From the NCBI GenBank assembly GCA_039527025.1, contig BAAAJN010000005.1, forward strand, positions 62,001-126,000: 64,000 bases of DNA, in the 5' to 3' direction. The notes beneath the pieces were generated by a model, which was given only the letters and a program-made list of their open reading frames with translations, made no database searches and was not told the DNA's origin. Below are positions 50,287-58,391 of the stretch, piece by piece (within the stretch, counting starts at the first letter, position 1; each line of letters opens with the position of its first letter). This DNA is from Microlunatus lacustris. GTDB lineage: Bacteria > Actinomycetota > Actinomycetes > Propionibacteriales > Propionibacteriaceae. Position numbers and translations under genes: made by a program.

Positions 50287-51060
50287 ATGCGCCTGGTGAC
50301 CTTCAACATCCTGCACGGCCGCAGTCTGCGTGACGGGCAGGTGGACACCGGCCGGCTGGCGGAGGTCGTCCGCCGTCTCGACCCGGACGTCCTCGCCCTG
50401 CAGGAGGTGGACCGGCTCCAGGAGCGCTCCCACCGCGCCGACCTGACCGACGTCGCGGCCGCGGCCATGGGGGCGGTGGACCAGCGGTTCGTCCCCGCTC
50501 TGGCCGGCACGCCTGGCGCGGAGTGGGCGCCGCCGTCGGACCCCGACGACCCGGGGACGGCCGGCTACGGGGTCTCGCTGCTCTCCCGCTACCCGGCGAC
50601 GGCCTGGCGGGTGCTGCGGCTGCCGCGGATCCCGTTCCGGGTGCCGCGGACCGACCACCACCGCTGGCCCCGGAGGCTGGCCCGGGAGGAGCCGCGGGTC
50701 GCCGTCGCCGGCCGGTTCGAGACCCCGGATGGCCCGCTGACCGCCGTCAGCACCCACCTGTCGTTCGTGCCCGGCTGGGGGCAGCTGCAGCTGCTCGCGC
50801 TCCGCCGGGCGCTGGCCGGGGTGGCCGGTCCGGTGGTGCTGATGGGGGACCTCAACCTGGCCGGCCGCCAGCCCGAGCTGCTGACGGGCTACCGCGCGCT
50901 CGGTCGGCGGCCCACCATGCCGGCCGACCACCCGAGCGTCCAGATCGACCACATCCTGCTGCGCGGCCGGCTGGGCGCAGTCCGGAGCGTCGAGAACCCC
51001 GAGGTGGAGATGTCGGACCACCGGCCGCTGGTGGTCGAGCTGGGGCCGCGACGGGGGTGA
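50287..51060 (+). CDS. Endonuclease/exonuclease/phosphatase family protein
   Basis: The 257-residue protein has the family catalytic set: RLVTFNILHGR, LALQEVDR with the metal Glu, THLSFV, GDLNLAG and the final SDHRPLVVEL. It hydrolyses phosphodiesters or phosphomonoesters; the real substrate is open. No signal peptide is seen. Confidence 0.88.
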   Translation: MRLVTFNILHGRSLRDGQVDTGRLAEVVRRLDPDVLALQEVDRLQERSHRADLTDVAAAAMGAVDQRFVPALAGTPGAEWAPPSDPDDPGTAGYGVSLLSRYPATAWRVLRLPRIPFRVPRTDHHRWPRRLAREEPRVAVAGRFETPDGPLTAVSTHLSFVPGWGQLQLLALRRALAGVAGPVVLMGDLNLAGRQPELLTGYRALGRRPTMPADHPSVQIDHILLRGRLGAVRSVENPEVEMSDHRPLVVELGPRRG

Positions 51061-51158
51061 CCCCGGTCCGCCGGTGGCTGCTGGCTAGGCTGGCAGACCG
51101 TGTGCGGGGCGAGCGCGCCGGAACCGGCGCCGCTCCGCGACGACGAGGAGGAGTTCCC

Positions 51159-52007
51159 ATGGGCAGCGTTCCCACGATCGACCTGAACAACGGCCAGACC
51201 ATCCCGCAGCTGGGCTTCGGGGTGTTCCAGATCGACCCGGCCGAGACCGCCGACGCGGTCCGCCAGGCGCTGGAGATCGGCTACCGCCACATCGACACCG
51301 CCGAGATGTACGGCAACGAGGCCGGGGTCGGCCAGGGCGTCCGCGACGCCGGCCTCGACCGCGACGAGGTGTTCATCACCAGCAAGCTCAACAACGGGTT
51401 CCACGAGCCCGACGACGCCCGCCGGGCGTTCGACCAGACCCTGGTCGAGCTGGGCACGGACCACGTCGACCTGTTCCTCATCCACTGGCCGCTGCCGACC
51501 CTCTACGGCGGCGACTTCGTCTCCACCTGGAAGACGCTCGAGGAGTTCTACCGCGACGGGCGCGCGCGCTCCATCGGCGTCTCCAACTTCCAGGTGAACC
51601 ACCTGCGGCGGCTGGCCCAGGAGGCCGACGTGGTGCCGGCGGTCAACCAGATCGAGGTGCACCCGTACCTGCTGAACAGCGACGTCCGGGCCTACGGCGC
51701 CGAGCACGGCATCGCCACCGAGGCCTGGTCGCCGATCGCGCAGGGCGCGGTCCTGGGCGACCCGGCGATCACCACGGTGGCCGAGCGTCTGGGCCGGACA
51801 CCCGCGCAGGTGACCCTGCGCTGGCACATCCAGCGCGGCGACATCGTCTTCCCCAAGTCCACGACGCCGTCGCGGATCAAGGAGAACTTCGAGCTCTTCG
51901 ACTTCGAGCTCACCGACGACGACATGGTCGCCATCTCCGCGCTCGACCGCGGCGACGCGGGCCGGACCGGCGGTCACCCGGACACGATGGACTACGTGCC
52001 GGCCTGA
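51159..52007 (+). CDS. Aldo/keto reductase, 2,5-diketo-D-gluconate reductase-like
   Basis: The 282-residue TIM-barrel enzyme has GYRHIDTAEMYGNE with the catalytic Asp and Tyr, the Lys in ITSKLNN, the His in LIHWPLP and the NADPH-binding FPKSTTPSRIKENF. The class matches AKR5-type reductases of actinobacteria. GAGGAGGAG precedes the ATG. Confidence 0.92.
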   Translation: MGSVPTIDLNNGQTIPQLGFGVFQIDPAETADAVRQALEIGYRHIDTAEMYGNEAGVGQGVRDAGLDRDEVFITSKLNNGFHEPDDARRAFDQTLVELGTDHVDLFLIHWPLPTLYGGDFVSTWKTLEEFYRDGRARSIGVSNFQVNHLRRLAQEADVVPAVNQIEVHPYLLNSDVRAYGAEHGIATEAWSPIAQGAVLGDPAITTVAERLGRTPAQVTLRWHIQRGDIVFPKSTTPSRIKENFELFDFELTDDDMVAISALDRGDAGRTGGHPDTMDYVPA

Positions 52008-52014
52008 TCCCGCC

Positions 52015-53265
52015 TCAGCGCAGCTCTCGACCCCCGTCGCCCCCGGGCGACGGGGGTCGTGCGTCGTCCGGGGCCAGCGGGCGGATCGTGCCCGCGACCA
52101 GCGCGGCCAGACCGAGCAGGGCAGCGGTGACCGTGAGGGCCCGGAGGATGCCGACGTGGTCGCCGAGGAAGCCGATCAGCGGGGGACCGGCCAAGAACGC
52201 GGTGTAGCCGATGGAGGCGACGACGCTGACCCGGCCCGCGGCCCGGCGCGGGTCGTCGGAGGCCGCGCTCATCCCGACCGGGAAGCCGAGCGCCGTGCCG
52301 AGCCCCCACAGCACGGCGCCGACCGCGGCCAGCGCCACGACACCGCCGAAGACCACCAGCAGCAGGCCGACCAGCGCGACCAGCGCGGAGGTGCGGACCG
52401 TGGCGACCCGGCCGAACCGGTCGATCAGCTGCGGGCCGAACCAGCGGCCCACCGTCATCGCGGCCAGGAACGCGGCGAACACCAGCGGTCCGACGACCGG
52501 TGCGGTCCCGTAGCCGTCGAGCACGGCGACGGCGAGCCAGTCGTTCCCGGTGCCCTCGGTGAAGGCCATGCACAGCACGAAGAGGCCGATCAGCAGCGTC
52601 CGGGGCTCGGTCCACGCGACCAGCGGGGAACGCACCCGGTCCTGGCCGTCCCGGTCCCGCTCGGTCGCCGGGGGCTCCACCGGCAGGAACCGACGGGTGC
52701 CCAGCGGGACGGCGACGCCGACCACGAGGGCGGCAGCGAGCAGGTGCGCCGTGACGGGGACGTCGAGGGCCACCATCGCGGCCCCGCCGAGGGCCCCGAC
52801 GACGGTGCCGACGCTGAACCCGGCGTGGAAGCGGGGCATGATCGCCTGCCCCAGGCGCTGCTCGACGGCGGCGCCCTCGACGTTCATGGCCACGTCCCAG
52901 GTGCCGTTGCCGAACCCGATGAGGAACAGCCCGACGACCACCGGCAGCACGCCGGCCTGGTAGCCCAGGCCGACCACGACCAGCCCGGCGGCGACGCAGC
53001 AGGCCATCGCGGCGACCGTCCGGGCCGTGCCCAGCCGGGTGACGACGAGGCCGGCGAGCGGCAGGGCGACCAGCGAGCCCACGGCGACGGCCAGCAGCAC
53101 CAGCCCCAGGGTGGACGGCGGCGCGGCCAGGGCGTCGCGGACCTGCGGGATCCGCGAGGCCCAGGTGGCGAAGCCGAACCCGCTGCCGACGAAGGCGATG
53201 TAGGTGGCGTTCCGGGCGGACAGCACCTCGGCAGGGTGGCGGGGGAGGGTGCGGGTCGTGTCCAT
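52015..53265 (-). CDS. MFS transporter
   Basis: The 416-residue protein has twelve hydrophobic segments, with GFGFATWASRIPQVRDAL in the first loop and GNGTWDVAMNVEGAAVE in helix 5. This matches the inner-membrane-translocator/FucP-like branch often annotated as YbjJ-like. The substrate is unknown. The last residues are encoded by a hairpin that also acts as terminator. Confidence 0.87.
   Translation of the reverse strand: MDTTRTLPRHPAEVLSARNATYIAFVGSGFGFATWASRIPQVRDALAAPPSTLGLVLLAVAVGSLVALPLAGLVVTRLGTARTVAAMACCVAAGLVVVGLGYQAGVLPVVVGLFLIGFGNGTWDVAMNVEGAAVEQRLGQAIMPRFHAGFSVGTVVGALGGAAMVALDVPVTAHLLAAALVVGVAVPLGTRRFLPVEPPATERDRDGQDRVRSPLVAWTEPRTLLIGLFVLCMAFTEGTGNDWLAVAVLDGYGTAPVVGPLVFAAFLAAMTVGRWFGPQLIDRFGRVATVRTSALVALVGLLLVVFGGVVALAAVGAVLWGLGTALGFPVGMSAASDDPRRAAGRVSVVASIGYTAFLAGPPLIGFLGDHVGILRALTVTAALLGLAALVAGTIRPLAPDDARPPSPGGDGGRELR
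52028..52059. terminator. Hairpin inside the 3' end of the MFS gene
   Basis: Arms 52028-52042 and 52045-52059 pair perfectly over 15 bp around CC. It lies 20 nt after the aldo/keto reductase stop and within the last 15 codons of the convergent MFS gene. With 7 nt between the stops, it seems to serve both. Confidence 0.7.
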
Positions 53266-53337
53266 GTCCCGCGCGAGGCTACCGGTCACGACCGACAGGG
53301 CCGGGAATGCAGTGGCGGCCGGCGGACTTGAGGGGAC

Positions 53338-54579
53338 GTGACCCAGGGAGCAGCCGAGCAGACCCGCACCCCGACCACGGCCGAGCCGTCCTGGACACCA
53401 CGGCTGGTTGCTCTCGCCGTCACCGCCGCGGTCGCGGTCAGCGTCATCTACATCCCGCAGTCGCTGCTCACCGACGTGGCGACCGACCTCGGCGTCGGCC
53501 CCGGGGCCGCGGGTCTGGTGGCCACCGCCGTCCAGGCCGGCTACGCCCTCGGCATCGTGGCGCTGGTGCCGCTGGCGGACCGGGTGCACCCGCGCCGCCA
53601 GGTGACCGTGCAGGCGGTGCTGCTCGCCGCGGCGCTGGCGCTCTCCGCCGTGCTGCCCACCGTCGCCGCGGTGGCGACCGGCTTCGCCGTCGTCGGCCTG
53701 GTCGCCAACATCGCCCAGGTGATCATCCCTGCCGCTGGTCGGCTCGCGCCCCTCGACCGCCGGGCGACCACCACCGCCACCATCGTCGGCTCCCTCTCGG
53801 TGGGGATCTTCGGCGGTCGCATCGTCGCCAGCCTGCTCGTGGAGGCGCTCGGTTGGCGCGGGGTGAGCCTCGGCTTCGCCCTGCTCGTGCTGGCCACCGT
53901 GCCGTTCGCCCGCCGGGCTCTGCGGACGGCCGAGGCCCCGGCCGGCGCCGGCACGTCCTACCCGCGGCTGCTGCTCGACACCGTGGCGCTGGTCCGCCGG
54001 AGCCCGCAGCTGCGGGAGTCCGCGCTGCTCCAGTTCTTCGTGTTCGCGACCTTCAACTCGGCCTGGACGGTGATGGTGCTGCACCTCACCGCGGAGCCGT
54101 TCGGCTGGAGCGTGCGGACCGCGGGGCTCTTCGGCCTGGTGGGCCTGGCCGCCGGGCTGACCACGCCGCTGTCGGGCCGGCTGGTCGACCGCTTCGGCAC
54201 CCTGCCGGTGGCCGGCGCTGCGCTGGCCGTGATGCTCGCGGCCATGGCGTCCGTGGTCGTCGACGCCGACCGGCTGGTGCCCTTCGCGATCAGCATGTTC
54301 GCGGCCACCGCAGCCGGTCAGCTGCACCAGTCCGCGCAGCAGAACCGGGTGCTGGCCGTCGACCCGGCCCGCGCGGCGCAGGCCAACACGGTCTTCATGT
54401 TCTTCGTGTTCCTCGGCGGCTCGGCCGGGGCGTTCATCGGTCCGGCCGCCTACGCGGCGGGCGGGATGAGCCGGGTCGGCCTGGTCTGCTGCGGCCTGCT
54501 CGTCCTCGCGCTGGCGGCGTGGACGGTGGTGGTGCTGCGCGGTCGGCGGACGGCGCGGCGGGAGCTCGCGGCCGGCTGA
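53338..54579 (+). CDS. MFS transporter
   Basis: The 413-residue protein has twelve hydrophobic helices; ADRVHPRRQVTVQA is the loop 2-3 motif and FGGRIVASLLVEALGWR lies in the second third. It resembles YnfM-type efflux carriers. It is divergent from the other MFS gene across 72 nt and starts with GTG. Confidence 0.87.
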   Translation: MTQGAAEQTRTPTTAEPSWTPRLVALAVTAAVAVSVIYIPQSLLTDVATDLGVGPGAAGLVATAVQAGYALGIVALVPLADRVHPRRQVTVQAVLLAAALALSAVLPTVAAVATGFAVVGLVANIAQVIIPAAGRLAPLDRRATTTATIVGSLSVGIFGGRIVASLLVEALGWRGVSLGFALLVLATVPFARRALRTAEAPAGAGTSYPRLLLDTVALVRRSPQLRESALLQFFVFATFNSAWTVMVLHLTAEPFGWSVRTAGLFGLVGLAAGLTTPLSGRLVDRFGTLPVAGAALAVMLAAMASVVVDADRLVPFAISMFAATAAGQLHQSAQQNRVLAVDPARAAQANTVFMFFVFLGGSAGAFIGPAAYAAGGMSRVGLVCCGLLVLALAAWTVVVLRGRRTARRELAAG

Positions 54580-54601
54580 GGCCGGTCGGCGGGAGGACAG
54601 C

Positions 54602-54675
54602 TGGAGCGGGTGACGAGAATCGAACTCGCGTAGCCAGTTTGGAAGACTGGGGCTCTACCATTGAGCTACACCCGC
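54602..54675 (-). tRNA. tRNA-Gly (anticodon TCC), CCA encoded
   Basis: The complement folds as a tRNA: acceptor GCGGGTG with CACCCGC, D-arm GCTC/GAGC, anticodon loop CTTCCAA with TCC, and T-loop TTCGATT. The 3' CCA is present (54602-54604). Confidence 0.95.
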
Positions 54676-54756
54676 AGGGCGAGGGAACCCCGACATCCAA
54701 CCACACCGGGCGAGACGTCGGCACCTCCGCGCGTGCCCGGTCCGGGCCCACGAGAG

Positions 54757-54829
54757 TCGGGGCGACAGGACTCGAACCTGCGATCTTCTGCTCCCAAAGC
54801 AGACGCGCTAGCCACTACGCTACGCCCCG
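54757..54829 (-). tRNA. tRNA-Pro (anticodon TGG)
   Basis: The complement gives acceptor CGGGGCG with CGCCCCG, anticodon stem TCTGC/GCAGA with loop TTTGGGA (TGG) and T-loop TTCGAGT. CCA is not encoded. Confidence 0.95.
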
Positions 54830-54900
54830 CGACCGCCCGCGGCGTGCACGGCGTCGACGTCTGAGTGTAGGGCACCGGCGGGCGTCGGCCGCGCACGGTT

Positions 54901-54930
54901 TTGGCCCGCCCGGCCGCGCGGAAGTAGGAT
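54901..54930 (+). promoter_or_regulatory. Promoter of tig
   Basis: TTGGCC (54901-54906), 18 nt and TAGGAT (54925-54930) fit a housekeeping promoter. The start would be near 54937 and gives a leader of about 75 nt with AGGAG before the GTG. Confidence 0.5.
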
Positions 54931-55011
54931 GGCCGTTGCTCTAGACGAGCCGTGACTCGGGGCTGTCCTACCGACGCCCTGGACGCCAACCCCAATCCAG
55001 GAGTGACAAGA

Positions 55012-56460
55012 GTGCCCAGCACTGTCGAGCAGCTGAGCCCCACGCGGGTCAAGATCACCGTCGAGGTGCCGTTCACCGATCTCAAGCCCAGCATGGACAA
55101 GGCCTACGCCGAGATCGCCAAGACCATCAGCATCCCCGGCTTCCGCCGCGGCAAGGTGCCCCCGATGGTGATCGACCAGCGCTTCGGGCGCGGCGCGGTG
55201 ATCCAGGAGGCGTTCAACGACTCCTGGATGCGCTTCTACGGTGCGGCGGTGGCCGAGAACTCGCTGGCTCCGCTGACCCAGCCCGAGGTCGAGGTCACCA
55301 AGCTCGAGGACGGCGACAGGATCGAGTTCACGGCCGAGGTCGACGTGCGGCCCGAGTTCGACCTGCCCGACTTCTCCAGCCTGACCGCCACCGTCGACGC
55401 CCTCGAGGTGCCCGACGCCCAGGTCGACGAGCAGATCGACGTCCTGCGCAGCCGCTTCGGCTCGCGCGAGACCGTCGAGCGCCCGGCCGCCGACGGCGAC
55501 ATCGTCTCCATCAACCTGGTGGCCACCCAGAACGGCGAGGCGCTGCCCGACGCCACCGCCGAGGACCTCGAGTACACCGTCGGCTCCGGCCAGATGCTCG
55601 ACGGTCTGGACGAGGCTGTCACCGGCCTGTCCGCGGGGGAGTCCAAGACCTTCACCTCCACCCTGGTCGGTGGTCCGCTCAAGGACGAGCAGGCCGACAT
55701 CGAGGTGACCGTCACCAAGGTGCAGGCCCAGGAGCTGCCCGAGGCCGACGACGAGCTCGCCCAGCAGGCCTCGGAGTTCGACACCATCGGCGAGCTGCGG
55801 GCCAGCATCGCCGAGCGGCTGACGGCGATGGCCCGCCTCGACCAGGCCGGCCGCGCCCGCGACGCCGTCCTCGAGGAGCTGATCTCCCAGCTCGAGATCG
55901 CCGTGCCGGAGAACATCCTGGCCTCGGAGACCGACGCCCGGAAGCAGCAGATCGCTGCTCAGCTGGCGCAGGCCCAGCTGAGTCTCGAGCAGTACCTGAG
56001 CGAGGCCGAGGAGGGGCAGTCCGAGGAGGAGTTCTGGGCCGACGTCGAGACCCGCTCCACCCAGGCGCTCAAGGCGCAGATGATCCTGGACAAGGTCGCC
56101 GACGAGCGCCAGGTGGGGGTCGACCAGAACGACCTGACCCAGCACATCATCCGCAAGGCGCAGCAGGACAACGTGCCGCCGCAGCAGGTCGCCGACCACC
56201 TGCAGGAGCACCCGCACCACATCGACGAGTACATGACCGAGATCCGGCGCGGCAAGGCGCTCGCGCTGATCGTCGAGTCCGCCACGGTCACCGACAGCGA
56301 CGGGGCCCCCGTCGAGCTGGCCAACCTGCGCGAGGACGGCACCATCGCCGACCCGGACGCGGAGACCGAGGCCGTCGAGGGCGAGGTCCTCGACGCCCCG
56401 ACCGGCAGCCCGGAGGCCGACGACGCCCCCGTCGCCGAGGAGGAGCGGGCCCAGGCCTGA
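55012..56460 (+). CDS. tig: Trigger factor
   Basis: The 482-residue ribosome-bound chaperone and peptidyl-prolyl isomerase has the ribosome-docking signature GFRRGKVP at residues 42-49, a PPIase domain at about 155-245 (DGDIVSINLVAT, GSGQMLDGLDEAV) and a helical C-terminal domain. The tail after residue 430 is acidic and low-complexity. GTG 55012 has AGGAG 8 nt upstream; a frame open to 54952 is not needed. It precedes the clp genes, as usual in actinobacteria. Confidence 0.96.
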   Translation: MPSTVEQLSPTRVKITVEVPFTDLKPSMDKAYAEIAKTISIPGFRRGKVPPMVIDQRFGRGAVIQEAFNDSWMRFYGAAVAENSLAPLTQPEVEVTKLEDGDRIEFTAEVDVRPEFDLPDFSSLTATVDALEVPDAQVDEQIDVLRSRFGSRETVERPAADGDIVSINLVATQNGEALPDATAEDLEYTVGSGQMLDGLDEAVTGLSAGESKTFTSTLVGGPLKDEQADIEVTVTKVQAQELPEADDELAQQASEFDTIGELRASIAERLTAMARLDQAGRARDAVLEELISQLEIAVPENILASETDARKQQIAAQLAQAQLSLEQYLSEAEEGQSEEEFWADVETRSTQALKAQMILDKVADERQVGVDQNDLTQHIIRKAQQDNVPPQQVADHLQEHPHHIDEYMTEIRRGKALALIVESATVTDSDGAPVELANLREDGTIADPDAETEAVEGEVLDAPTGSPEADDAPVAEEERAQA

Positions 56461-56481
56461 CCTCCTGCCCGACGCACCACC

Positions 56482-56516
56482 GCAGAGCCCTCGTCCGCAC
56501 CGGACGGGGGCTCTGC
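56482..56516 (+). terminator. Terminator of tig
   Basis: Arms 56482-56497 and 56501-56516 pair over 16 bp with one G.U and a 3-nt loop, followed by TGCGTGTTGTCTGT. Confidence 0.85.
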
Positions 56517-56548
56517 TGCGTGTTGTCTGTCCTCGCTCCGCCCGGACG

Positions 56549-56838
56549 CGGATCGGGCGCCGATCCGTGTGCCGCGAGGGCGGCAGCACAAGCTCTGCGC
56601 AGATCCTGAGCCGCGGCCGACGTCGGCCACAGCCCCCGCCGAGGTCGCCCCGGCATCGTTGCTCCTGCCGGCGGACCAGGGGGATCCCCGGCGCGAAGGC
56701 CTGCAGGGCGGCGCAGATCAGGGGGAGCGCCACCCGGGGCCGACGGACGGCGCAGGTGCAGGACGGACCAGGTCAGGGGAGGGCCGTCCGCACCGACGCC
56801 CGCAGCGGACGGCGTGGCGGTGGCTCAGGTCAGGGGAG
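56549..56838. other. Non-coding part of the tig-clpP1 gap with a palindrome and a direct repeat
   Basis: CGGATCGG (56549-56556) and CCGATCCG (56560-56567) form a perfect palindrome around GCG. CAGGTCAGGGGAG occurs twice, at 56769-56781 and 56826-56838, 57 bp apart. I see no coding frame with support in 56517-56887. A regulatory region or a small RNA is possible. Confidence 0.4.
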
Positions 56839-56887
56839 AGCCCCGCCAGCCGTTCCCGGGGCCGGTGACCAGGCTCCCGGCATGCTG

Positions 56888-56901
56888 CGCCGACAGCGAA
56901 C
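56888..56901 (+). promoter_or_regulatory. ClgR-type activator site upstream of clpP1
   Basis: CGCCGACAGCGAAC fits the CGCYNANRGCG core described for ClgR, the activator of clpP1P2 in corynebacteria and mycobacteria. It is centred about 58 nt before the clpP1 GTG, a good place for an activator. Confidence 0.6.
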
Positions 56902-56939
56902 AACGACCGCGGGCACCCCGCGATGTCAGTGCTGGCGGG

Positions 56940-56945
56940 TAGGTT
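56940..56945 (+). promoter_or_regulatory. -10 box TAGGTT of clpP1
   Basis: TAGGTT is followed by 7 nt and GTG (56953), again a leaderless arrangement. Confidence 0.45.
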
Positions 56946-56952
56946 CGTCGAC

Positions 56953-57597
56953 GTGAACGCACACTCCGAGTACCCAGGGCCGACGGGCGTCGTCCAGCCC
57001 CGAGCGGCCAGCCGCAACGGCATCGGCCTCGACGACAACGTGTACCAGGCGCTGCTGCAGAACCGCATCATCTTCCTCGGCTCCGAGGTGCGCGACGAGA
57101 ACGCGAACGCGATCTGCGCGCAGATGCTGCTGCTGAACGCCGAGGACCCGCACCGCGACATCTACCTCTACATCAACTCCCCGGGCGGCTCCGTCGACTC
57201 GGGCATGGCGATCTACGACACCATGAACTGGATCTCCAACGACGTCGCCACTGTGGCCATGGGCCTGGCGGCTTCGATGGGGCAGTTCCTGCTGTGCGCC
57301 GGCACCAAGGGCAAGCGCTACGCGCTGCCGCACAGCCGGATCATGATGCACCAGCCCTCCGGTGGCCTCGGCGGCACCGCGAGCGACATCCGCATCCAGG
57401 CCGAGCAGTCGCTGCACATCAAGACCGTGATGCAGAAGCTGATCGCCGAGCACACCGGGCAGTCCCTCGAGCAGATCGAGGCCGACTCCGACCGGGACCG
57501 CTGGTTCACCGCCGAGGAGGCGCTGAAGTACGGCCAGATCGACCACGTCTACACCTCGGCCGCCCAGATCCCCTCCACCCAAGCCCCCAACCAGTGA
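56953..57597 (+). CDS. clpP1: ATP-dependent Clp protease proteolytic subunit 1
   Basis: The 214-residue subunit has the Ser in LAASMGQFLLCAG, the His in MMHQPSGG and the Asp in the late DSDRDRWF segment region. With ClpP2 it should form the mixed ClpP1P2 tetradecamer fed by ClpX or ClpC. GTG 56953 is preferred because of the -10 box 7 nt upstream; ATG 56923 in the same frame adds ten residues but would lie ahead of that promoter. The gene overlaps nothing; clpP2 follows after 11 nt. Confidence 0.94.
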   Translation: MNAHSEYPGPTGVVQPRAASRNGIGLDDNVYQALLQNRIIFLGSEVRDENANAICAQMLLLNAEDPHRDIYLYINSPGGSVDSGMAIYDTMNWISNDVATVAMGLAASMGQFLLCAGTKGKRYALPHSRIMMHQPSGGLGGTASDIRIQAEQSLHIKTVMQKLIAEHTGQSLEQIEADSDRDRWFTAEEALKYGQIDHVYTSAAQIPSTQAPNQ

Positions 57598-57608
57598 AGG
57601 AGCGTGCG

Positions 57609-58268
57609 ATGAGCAACGCATCGTTCGGCGCGCCCCGCGCTGAGGGTCAGCCGTTCGCGCCGACCATGGACTACTACATCCCGCAGTGGGAGGAGCGCAC
57701 CTCCTACGGGATGCGGCGCATCGATCCCTACACCAAGCTGTTCGAGGACCGGATCATCTTCCTCGGCACCCCGATCTCCGACGAGATCGCGAACGCGGTG
57801 ATGGCCCAGCTGCTGTGCCTGCAGCAGATGGACGCCGACCGCGACATCGAGATCTACATCAACTCCCCGGGCGGCTCGTTCACCGCGCTGACGGCGATCT
57901 ACGACACGATGCGCTACATCAAGCCCGATGTGCGCACCGTCTGCCTCGGCCAGGCCGCCTCGGCCGCCGCGGTGATCCTGGCCGCCGGTACGAAGGGCAA
58001 GCGCCTCGCCCTGCCGAACAGCCGGATCCTGATCCACCAGCCCGCCACCGAGGGCGGCTACGGGCAGTCCTCCGACATCGAGATCCAGGCGCGGGAGATC
58101 CTGCGCATCCGGTCCCTGATGGAGGACATGCTGTCCAGCGACACCGGCAAGAGCAGTGACGAGGTCAGCCGCGACATCGAGCGGGACAAGTACCTGACGG
58201 CCGAGCAGGCCCTCGAGTACGGCATCATCGACGAGATCCTGACCTCCCTCAAGGCCGTCGACGCCTGA
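57609..58268 (+). CDS. clpP2: ATP-dependent Clp protease proteolytic subunit 2
   Basis: The 219-residue subunit has the Ser in GQAASAAAVILAAG, the His in LIHQPATEG and YINSPGGSFTAL. The sequence differs from ClpP1 mainly at the N-terminus (PTMDYYIPQWEERTSYG). AAGGAG of its ribosome binding site overlaps the clpP1 stop region, so both are co-translated. Confidence 0.95.
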   Translation: MSNASFGAPRAEGQPFAPTMDYYIPQWEERTSYGMRRIDPYTKLFEDRIIFLGTPISDEIANAVMAQLLCLQQMDADRDIEIYINSPGGSFTALTAIYDTMRYIKPDVRTVCLGQAASAAAVILAAGTKGKRLALPNSRILIHQPATEGGYGQSSDIEIQAREILRIRSLMEDMLSSDTGKSSDEVSRDIERDKYLTAEQALEYGIIDEILTSLKAVDA

Positions 58269-58281
58269 CGTCTCGTGGTCG

Positions 58282-58332
58282 ACCCGACCGGGTGCGGAGG
58301 TCCTGCACTTCCCCACCCGGCCGGGTTAACCT
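58282..58332 (+). promoter_or_regulatory. Two similar palindromes and a -10 box upstream of clpX
   Basis: ACCCGACCGGGT (58282-58293) and ACCCGGCCGGGT (58315-58326) are near-identical palindromes 33 bp apart, three helical turns. TAACCT (58327-58332) directly follows the second. Together the two can also pair as one 13-bp hairpin, so a terminator after clpP2 is the other reading. Confidence 0.5.
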
Positions 58333-58391
58333 GATCCCTTCCGGCGCACCTTCGGGGCCGCCGGGCTGCAGCACCGAGGAAAGGAACGGTC

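Noticed and set aside
56567..56956. Frames of about 100-130 residues between tig and clpP1
   Set aside because: No motif, shadow-like composition, and they run through the ClgR-type box and the clpP1 start.
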